From contig SAKE01000005.1 of the NCBI GenBank assembly GCA_004017275.1, positions 186,001 through 250,000 on the forward strand: a stretch of DNA of 64,000 nt, written 5' to 3'. The translations under genes were made by a program, and so were the position numbers. The stretch's first letter is position 1. Every line of letters begins with the position of its first letter. Under the pieces are notes generated by a model. It was not told the DNA's origin, did no database searches, and saw only the letters and a program-made list of their open reading frames with translations. Below, in pieces: positions 59,320-64,000 of this stretch. The DNA comes from Mesorhizobium sp. GTDB lineage: Bacteria; Pseudomonadota; Alphaproteobacteria; Rhizobiales; Rhizobiaceae.

Positions 59320-60597
59320 ATGAACTATCAGCGGTTCTTCGAAGAAGCGATCGACCAGCTCCATGCCGAGCGTCGCTATCGCGTTTTCGCCGACCTGGAG
59401 CGCATCGCGGGCAAGTTTCCGCGCGCAATCTGGCGTTCCAACGGCCGTGCCGAGGAAATCACCGTCTGGTGCTCCAACGACTATCTCGGCATGGGCCAGC
59501 ATCCTGACGTCATCGCCGCGTTCCAGAATACAGCAGGCAAGATGGGTTCAGGCGCAGGCGGCACCCGCAACATTTCCGGCACCAGCAATCCGCTGGTCGA
59601 GCTTGAAGTGGAGCTTGCCGACCTGCACGATAAGGAAGCCGCCCTCGTCTTCACCTCCGGCTTCGTTTCCAACGAAGCGTCGATCTCGACTATCGCGAAG
59701 CTTTTGCCCAACTGCCTGATCATCTCGGACGAACTGAACCACGCCTCGATGATCGAAGGCGTGCGGCGTTCCGGCGCCGAGAAGAAGATCTTCCGCCACA
59801 ACGACGTAGCGCATCTGGAAAGCCTTTTGCAGGCGGCCGGCCGCGAACGCGCCAAGCTGATCGTCTTCGAAAGCGTCTATTCGATGGACGGCGACATCGC
59901 GCCTATCAGGCAGATCGTCGAGCTCGCCGAACGCTACAACGCCATGACCTATATCGACGAGGTCCATGCCGTCGGCATGTACGGGCAGCGCGGCGGCGGC
60001 ATCACCGAGCGCGAAGGCCTGGCCGACCGCATCGACATCATCGAAGGCACGTTGGCCAAGGCATTCGGCACGCTGGGCGGCTACATCACCGGCACCAGTG
60101 CTGTGATCGACGCCGTGCGTTCCTATGCGCCGGGCTTCATCTTCACCACGGCGCTGCCGCCGGCGATCGCGGCCGCCGCGACCGCGTCGATCCGCCATCT
60201 CAAGCGCTCGCAGGCCGAGCGCGACGCCCAGCAGCGGCAGGCCGCGAGAACCAAGCAGATCCTCTCTGCCGCCGGCCTGCCGGTGATGGATTCGCCGACC
60301 CATATCGTGCCGCTGCTGGTCGGCGACCCGGAGGCCTGCAAGATGGCCACCGACCGCCTGCTCGGCGTGCACGGCATCTACATCCAGCCGATCAACTACC
60401 CGACCGTGCCGCGCGGTACCGAGCGGCTGCGCATCACGCCGACGCCGTTCCACTCCGATGCACTGATTGCCGAGCTGCAGGACGCGCTGGTCGAGACCTG
60501 GGATGCACTCGGCATTCCCTATGGCTCCGCAGGACGGCCTTCGGTGGCCAAGAGCGACCGCATTATTCCCTTGCTCGTACCTAAGTCCGGCGGTTGA
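59320..60597 (+). CDS. hemA: 5-aminolevulinate synthase
   Basis: PLP enzyme that condenses glycine and succinyl-CoA to 5-aminolevulinate, the entry to haem and other tetrapyrroles in alphaproteobacteria. 425 residues: [74 protein letters not shown] lysine Lys247 in [16 protein letters not shown]. Complete and of normal length. Preceded by an FNR/FixK box. It ends 27 bases before the stop of the convergent aminotransferase gene. Confidence 0.98.
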   Translation: MNYQRFFEEAIDQLHAERRYRVFADLERIAGKFPRAIWRSNGRAEEITVWCSNDYLGMGQHPDVIAAFQNTAGKMGSGAGGTRNISGTSNPLVELEVELADLHDKEAALVFTSGFVSNEASISTIAKLLPNCLIISDELNHASMIEGVRRSGAEKKIFRHNDVAHLESLLQAAGRERAKLIVFESVYSMDGDIAPIRQIVELAERYNAMTYIDEVHAVGMYGQRGGGITEREGLADRIDIIEGTLAKAFGTLGGYITGTSAVIDAVRSYAPGFIFTTALPPAIAAAATASIRHLKRSQAERDAQQRQAARTKQILSAAGLPVMDSPTHIVPLLVGDPEACKMATDRLLGVHGIYIQPINYPTVPRGTERLRITPTPFHSDALIAELQDALVETWDALGIPYGSAGRPSVAKSDRIIPLLVPKSGG

Positions 60598-60624
60598 CGG
60601 CGAGCGGCCAAAGCCGCCGCATGC

Positions 60625-61791
60625 TCAGATAGTCTTCATCCACTTCGCCAGCCGGTGTGCCGCTTCCTCGACCTGGTCGAGGCGGCGGTGGAAGCATAGC
60701 CTGAGGAAGGCTTCGCCGCCGGGGCCGAAGGCGGTGCCGGGCGCCAGGCCGACATTGGCCTTGTCGACGATATCGAAGGCAGCAGTGCGTGAATCGGTAA
60801 TGCCGTCGACCGTGAAGAACAGATAGAACGCGCCTTGCGGCACGGTGAACCGGGCGCGGCCGGTGGCGCCGAGGATGCCGCAGACCAGATCGCGCGCCTT
60901 GCGCGCCCGCTCCACCTGTTCGGCAACGAAGGCATCGCCCTCATCAAGGGCGGCGACAGCGCCGCGCTGCATGAACTGGGCGACGCCGGAATTCGAATAC
61001 TGGATCAGGTTCTCGAACACCTGCTGCAAGCTCGGATGCGTCTTGATCCAGCCGACGCGCCAGCCGGTCATCGCCCAGTTCTTGGAAAAACTGTTGACGA
61101 ACAGGATGCGGTCTTCCGCCGTGGCGATGTCGAGGAAGGACGGCGCGCGGCCATGGCCATAATGGAACAGCGAATAGATCTCGTCGGCGATGATCCACAG
61201 GTTCTTCGCGCGCGCAAGATCGAGGATCGCCTGCAAGGTCTCGTGGTCGGCGGTCCATCCGGTCGGATTCGACGGCGTGTTGATGAACAGCGCCTTGGTG
61301 CGCGGTGTGATCGAAGCCGCGATCTTCTCGACATCGCAGGACCAGCCATTGCCGGAATGATCGAGCGTGACCGCCACCGGAACGGCCCCCGATATCGCCG
61401 CGGCGGCATCGAAATTCGGCCAGGCTGGCGACAGATAGACAACCTCGTCGCCGGCGCCGGCAAGCGCGTCGAGCGCCAGCTGGATGGCATGCATGCCCGA
61501 CCCGGTGACGATGAATTGCTCTTCTGGAAAGGTCTTGCCGAAATGCCTGGCATAGTAGCGGGCAAGCGCCTGCCTGAGATCGGGTATGCCCCTTTGCCAA
61601 GTGTAGAACGTCTCGCCGCCGGCCAGCGCCTTCGATGCGGCATCGGTGATGAAGGCGGGTGTCGGCAGATCGCCCTCGCCGGCCCAGAGCGGGATCATGC
61701 CCTCGCGCAGCCGGCCGTAATTGACGACGGCGACGATGCCGCTTTCGGGCGCGGCGCGGGCTTCGGCGCGAAGGCTGTCGATCAGGGTCAT
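60625..61791 (-). CDS. Class I/II pyridoxal-phosphate aminotransferase
   Basis: 388 residues, aspartate aminotransferase fold. GEGDLPTPAFITDAASKAL, TWQRGIPDLRQALARYY, VTGSGMHAIQLALDALAGAGDEVVYLSPAWPNF, INTPSNPTGW, WIIADEIYS, PLP lysine in NSFSKNWAMTGWRVGW, and the substrate Arg in FLRLCFHRRLD. The amino donor cannot be told from sequence. Single gene, convergent with hemA. Confidence 0.92.
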   Translation of the reverse strand: MTLIDSLRAEARAAPESGIVAVVNYGRLREGMIPLWAGEGDLPTPAFITDAASKALAGGETFYTWQRGIPDLRQALARYYARHFGKTFPEEQFIVTGSGMHAIQLALDALAGAGDEVVYLSPAWPNFDAAAAISGAVPVAVTLDHSGNGWSCDVEKIAASITPRTKALFINTPSNPTGWTADHETLQAILDLARAKNLWIIADEIYSLFHYGHGRAPSFLDIATAEDRILFVNSFSKNWAMTGWRVGWIKTHPSLQQVFENLIQYSNSGVAQFMQRGAVAALDEGDAFVAEQVERARKARDLVCGILGATGRARFTVPQGAFYLFFTVDGITDSRTAAFDIVDKANVGLAPGTAFGPGGEAFLRLCFHRRLDQVEEAAHRLAKWMKTI

Positions 61792-61850
61792 GGGCGGGTC
61801 CGTTCCGATCTCGGGCGTTGATCAGCGCTCCTTATCAGAAGCGAAAACAG

Positions 61851-61880
61851 AAAACCCCGGCCGTGAACGACCGGGGTTTT
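61851..61880 (-). terminator. Rho-independent terminator of mscL
   Basis: AAAACCCCGG (61851-61860) and CCGGGGTTTT (61871-61880) form a perfect 10-base stem around a 10-base loop, 22 bases past the mscL stop. On the minus strand the stem ends in TTTT followed by CTGTTTTCG, a fair U-tract. It could also act in the other direction. Confidence 0.85.
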
Positions 61881-61901
61881 GGTCCAGCAATGCTTTTCTG
61901 G

Positions 61902-62324
61902 CTATCTTTTGGCGAGCAGGTCGCGAATTTCCGTGAGCAAAAGGACGTCGGCGGGCGGCGGAGCCGCCGGGGCAGCGGGCTTTTCAGCCTCGAGCCGCCG
62001 GCGCAGATTGTTTACCGCCTTGACCATCAGGAAGATGATGAAGGCGAGGATGATGAAGTTCAGCACCACCGTGATGAAGCTGCCATAGGCAAAGACAGCG
62101 CCTTGCTTTTTGGCGTCCGCCAGCGAAGTGGCGTTGACGGCTGAGGAGAGCCCGAGGAAATAGTTGTTGAAGTCCAACCCACCGAAAATTGCGCCGACGA
62201 TCGGCATGATGATGTCATTGACAAGGGAATCGACAATCTTGCCGAAGGCCGCGCCGATGATGACGCCGACAGCCAAGTCCATCACATTGCCCTTGGAAAT
62301 GAATTCCTGGAATTCTTTCAGCAT
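61902..62324 (-). CDS. mscL: Large-conductance mechanosensitive channel
   Basis: 140 residues, pentameric inner-membrane channel that opens under osmotic downshock. N-terminal amphipathic helix [12 protein letters not shown], first helix [30 protein letters not shown] with the conserved pore glycines, second helix [26 protein letters not shown], and a C-terminal helical bundle ending [15 protein letters not shown] 62324 has GGAGG five bases ahead. The 32-codon open extension upstream is spurious. Confidence 0.97.
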   Translation of the reverse strand: MLKEFQEFISKGNVMDLAVGVIIGAAFGKIVDSLVNDIIMPIVGAIFGGLDFNNYFLGLSSAVNATSLADAKKQGAVFAYGSFITVVLNFIILAFIIFLMVKAVNNLRRRLEAEKPAAPAAPPPADVLLLTEIRDLLAKR

Positions 62325-62658
62325 TCGACCCTCCTTGCCATGACCGGCCGCCTTGCCGTTCCGTCCTCCGGCATCGACCTGGAGACAACATAACAAAAAC
62401 CTGCGGTTGCACATCGGCAAAAAGAGAAAGCAACCGGTTTCTCTTTACCCGCGGCACCTTGGGTGGCATTCACCCGCCAAAACTGACCCCAGTTCAGTTG
62501 TTCGAGGCCCATTGCCGGATCGCTGCAAAAACGGCCACGCCGGACCAGATTGCCGCCGAGCACGGCATGGCGTCCTGGTCGTTGACGCGAGCGATCAATC
62601 GTTCCCTGTGGGCTCCCCGCATTGGCGGCTCGGCAGGACCAGCGTTGAATTTCTGGCT
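62325..62658. other. Non-coding stretch upstream of mscL and the ParD/ParE-type pair
   Basis: 334 bases. It contains a perfect inverted repeat AAAGAGAAA (62421-62429) / TTTCTCTTT (62438-62446) around an eight-base loop, which may be an operator or weak terminator. One 68-codon open frame from a TTG at 62459 is not supported well enough to call. No other gene is visible. Confidence 0.5.
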
Positions 62659-62683
62659 ATTATAGGCGTTTTTCGCCTATAAT
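62659..62683 (+). promoter_or_regulatory. Palindromic operator with embedded -10 box before the antitoxin gene
   Basis: ATTATAGGCG (62659-62668), a TTTTT loop, and CGCCTATAAT (62674-62683) form a perfect 10-base inverted repeat. Its right end supplies a consensus -10 TATAAT (62678-62683), just six bases ahead of the antitoxin ATG, so transcription would start at or near the start codon. Autorepression by the antitoxin is expected. Confidence 0.75.
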
Positions 62684-62689
62684 GTTCTC

Positions 62690-62899
62690 ATGAACATGCT
62701 CGAAACCATCAGCATTGACGTTTATCCGTGGGCGGCTCCAACAAAGGAGCAGCGCGCGTGGTTTGACGCGCTTTCGCCCGATGAGAAGCGGAAAGCGATT
62801 CAGGCGGCTATCAAGGAAGGTTTTGAGAGCCCCGTCAGCGAAAAGTCGATCGACGACATTATTCGGGAAGCGCGTGCCGAACTTCCGCATGCGCCATAG
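62690..62899 (+). CDS. Antitoxin of a ParD/RelB-like type II pair
   Basis: 69 residues. MNMLETISIDVYPWAAPTKEQRAWFDALSPDEKRKAIQAAIKEG followed by FESPVSEKSIDDIIREARAEL. A short N-terminal part that could be DNA-binding and an acidic helical C-terminus, the usual form of such antitoxins; the exact family is uncertain. No ribosome site precedes the ATG at 62690, which fits a leaderless message; an ATG at 62696 is also possible. It overlaps the toxin frame by 11 bases. Confidence 0.7.
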   Translation: MNMLETISIDVYPWAAPTKEQRAWFDALSPDEKRKAIQAAIKEGFESPVSEKSIDDIIREARAELPHAP

Positions 62900-63163
62900 G
62901 ATAACGCATCGCGCCGAACGCGATCTGAAGGACATTTACCGCTACACCTTCGAAAACTTCGGCCACACTCAGGCCGAAAAGTACCTGCGCGAACTCGATG
63001 CGGTGTTTGAGTTGCTCGGCGACTACCCGAGTTTGGGCAGCTCTATGAAGGCAGGACCCAGCAGTTCGTCCATGGCAAGCACATCATCCTCTATCGTATG
63101 GGTTCGGAGGAGATCATTATCGGCCGCATTTTCCACGGCGCTCAGCGACGATCTTCATCATAA
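62889..63163 (+). pseudogene. ParE/RelE-family toxin gene, frameshifted
   Basis: The frame from ATG 62889 reads MRHRITHRAERDLKDIYRYTFENFG...YLRELDAVFELLGDYPSLG, a standard ParE start. At about 63035-63037 the match moves to the next frame, which continues QLYEGRTQQFVHGKHIILYR and MGSEEIIIGRIFHGAQR to a TAA at 63161-63163, a standard ParE end. Restoring one G in the GGG at 63035-63037 would give an intact toxin of about 91 residues. As read, the protein keeps only the first half and an unrelated tail. Either a real one-base deletion that disarmed the toxin, or a sequencing error. Confidence 0.85.
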
Positions 63164-63288
63164 CAACATCGACATCGATGCGCCGACCTGAGAATCTCCT
63201 ACACAGCTCTGCAATGGACTCCGACGCCAAGCTGTGATTGCGTCCGCATAAGCCGGATAAAAAGGCGGCAGAGGAGGAAAGTCCAAGC

Positions 63289-64000
63289 GTGCAGGGCTTG
63301 TTCGTCGTCATCATCGCCATCGCCTATGTGACGCTGCTGTTCGCCATCGCCAGCCTGGGCGACCGCCGCTCGGCGAGATCCGAGCCGAGTCGAGCGCGGC
63401 CCTTCATCTATGCGCTCAGCCTGGCCATCTATTGCACGTCCTGGACCTTCTTCGGCTCGGTGGGCTTGTCCTCGGAGCGCGGCCTCGAATTCCTCGGCAT
63501 CTATACTGGCCCGGTGCTGGTCTTCGTGTTCGGCTTTCCGCTGCTCAACCGCATCGTGCGGCTGGCCAAGGCCGAGAAGATCACCTCGATCGCCGACTTC
63601 CTCGGCGCCCGCTACGGCAAGAGTTTTGCCGTTGCGGCAATCGCCACGCTGATCGCCACGATCGGCGCGGTGCCCTATATCGCGCTGCAGTTGAAGGCGA
63701 TCTCCGGTTCGGTCAGCCTGATGGTCGAGCACTATACGGGATCGCCGCCCTCCTTCGATCCGTTCGTCAGCGACATCTCGCTGGTCGTCGCCATGTTGCT
63801 GGCGCTGTTTGCGGTGCTGTTCGGCACACGCCACGCCGACGCCACCGAACACCAGGACGGGCTGGTGCTTGCGGTTGCGGTCGAAACCGTGGTCAAGCTT
63901 GCCGCCTTCCTGGCGATCGGCCTGATGGTCATCTTCCTGATCTTCGGCGGCCCCGGCGACATGTTCGACAAGCTCGCGCGGAATGCTCAGGTCCGGCAGG
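63289..64000 (+). CDS. Sodium/solute symporter-type sensor histidine kinase, N-terminal part
   Basis: The frame is open to the window end (237 codons seen). The protein has successive membrane helices: FVVIIAIAYVTLLFAIASLG, YALSLAIYCTSWTFFGSVG, LGIYTGPVLVFVFGFPLLNRIV, and AVAAIATLIATIGAVPYIALQLKAIS, with KITSIADFLGARYGKSF between. This is the PutP/SSS transporter-like module that begins CbrA-type sensor kinases, and the YCTSWTFFGSVGLSSERG segment is typical of that group; the kinase domains would lie beyond the window. The GTG start at 63289 follows GAGGAGG by 11 bases. A plain symporter cannot be excluded from this part alone. Confidence 0.82.
   Translation, partial: MQGLFVVIIAIAYVTLLFAIASLGDRRSARSEPSRARPFIYALSLAIYCTSWTFFGSVGLSSERGLEFLGIYTGPVLVFVFGFPLLNRIVRLAKAEKITSIADFLGARYGKSFAVAAIATLIATIGAVPYIALQLKAISGSVSLMVEHYTGSPPSFDPFVSDISLVVAMLLALFAVLFGTRHADATEHQDGLVLAVAVETVVKLAAFLAIGLMVIFLIFGGPGDMFDKLARNAQVRQ

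Noticed and set aside
62459-62665. 68-codon open frame (PVQLFEAHCRIAAKTATPDQIAAEHGMAS... pattern) before the ParD/ParE-type pair
   Set aside because: It looks slightly protein-like but depends on a TTG start without a ribosome site, matches no family I know and ends inside the operator palindrome.
63268-63285. RNase P-like string GAGGAAAGTCC near the sensor kinase start
   Set aside because: Only a short match; it serves as the ribosome site region and no RNase P secondary structure follows.

Overview
The window (64 kb, GC-rich) looks like a chromosomal segment of a Rhizobiales alphaproteobacterium, most probably Mesorhizobium or a close Phyllobacteriaceae relative. This rests on an alphaproteobacterial 5-aminolevulinate synthase (hemA) behind a perfect FNR/FixK-type box, UPF0262 and DUF2948 genes in a murA-hisD-infA-maf-yacG housekeeping run, alpha-galactoside (agp) and rhamnose (rha) loci in the gene order known from Sinorhizobium meliloti and Rhizobium leguminosarum, and several palindromic intergenic repeats of rhizobial type. 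The assignment comes from gene content; no search was run.

Layout. 1-8 kb: 3' part of proC, a large palindromic repeat, an orphan VapB-like antitoxin, a SAF-domain dehydrogenase, a Tat-exported multicopper oxidase and metH behind a perfect-spacing palindrome. 8-14.3 kb: a short-chain dehydrogenase remnant, tRNA-Thr(GGT), then the housekeeping run (small ORF, murA, DUF2948, hisD, UPF0262, low-molecular-weight phosphatase, infA, maf, yacG). 14.3-24.4 kb: complete agp locus (two GH4 alpha-galactosidases, oligopeptide-type ABC importer, divergent AraC regulator). 24.5-31.8 kb: a second sugar importer (CUT1 type) with its own AraC regulator and an unusual Gfo/Idh/MocA-aldo/keto reductase fusion. 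32.2-34.9 kb: tRNA-Phe(GAA) followed by accessory genes, including an Xre/MbcA-RES toxin-antitoxin pair. 34.9-41.1 kb: siderophore uptake (esterase, double-length FhuB-type permease, binding protein, TonB-dependent receptor) with a RirA-like site. 41.1-43.7 kb: a candidate multibranched RNA, a small membrane protein and gamma-glutamyltransferase. 43.9-54.9 kb: complete rhamnose locus, rhaID facing rhaRSTPQUK, with a nested palindromic operator between. 54.9-64 kb: a racemase fused to a degenerate arginase domain next to dadA, then galE, hemA, an aminotransferase, mscL, a ParD/ParE-type pair whose toxin is frameshifted, and the start of a symporter-type sensor kinase.

The dominant theme is catabolism of plant and soil carbohydrates: three ABC importers, each encoded with its own regulator and enzymes. 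In all three loci a hairpin or hairpin-rich repeat sits just after the binding-protein gene and before the membrane components. The most novel-looking items are the racemase/pseudo-arginase fusion (54875-56701), the dehydrogenase/aldo-keto reductase fusion (24468-26495), the multibranched RNA candidate (41294-41415) and the phosphatase that lacks a standard start codon ahead of its catalytic loop (12572-13027).
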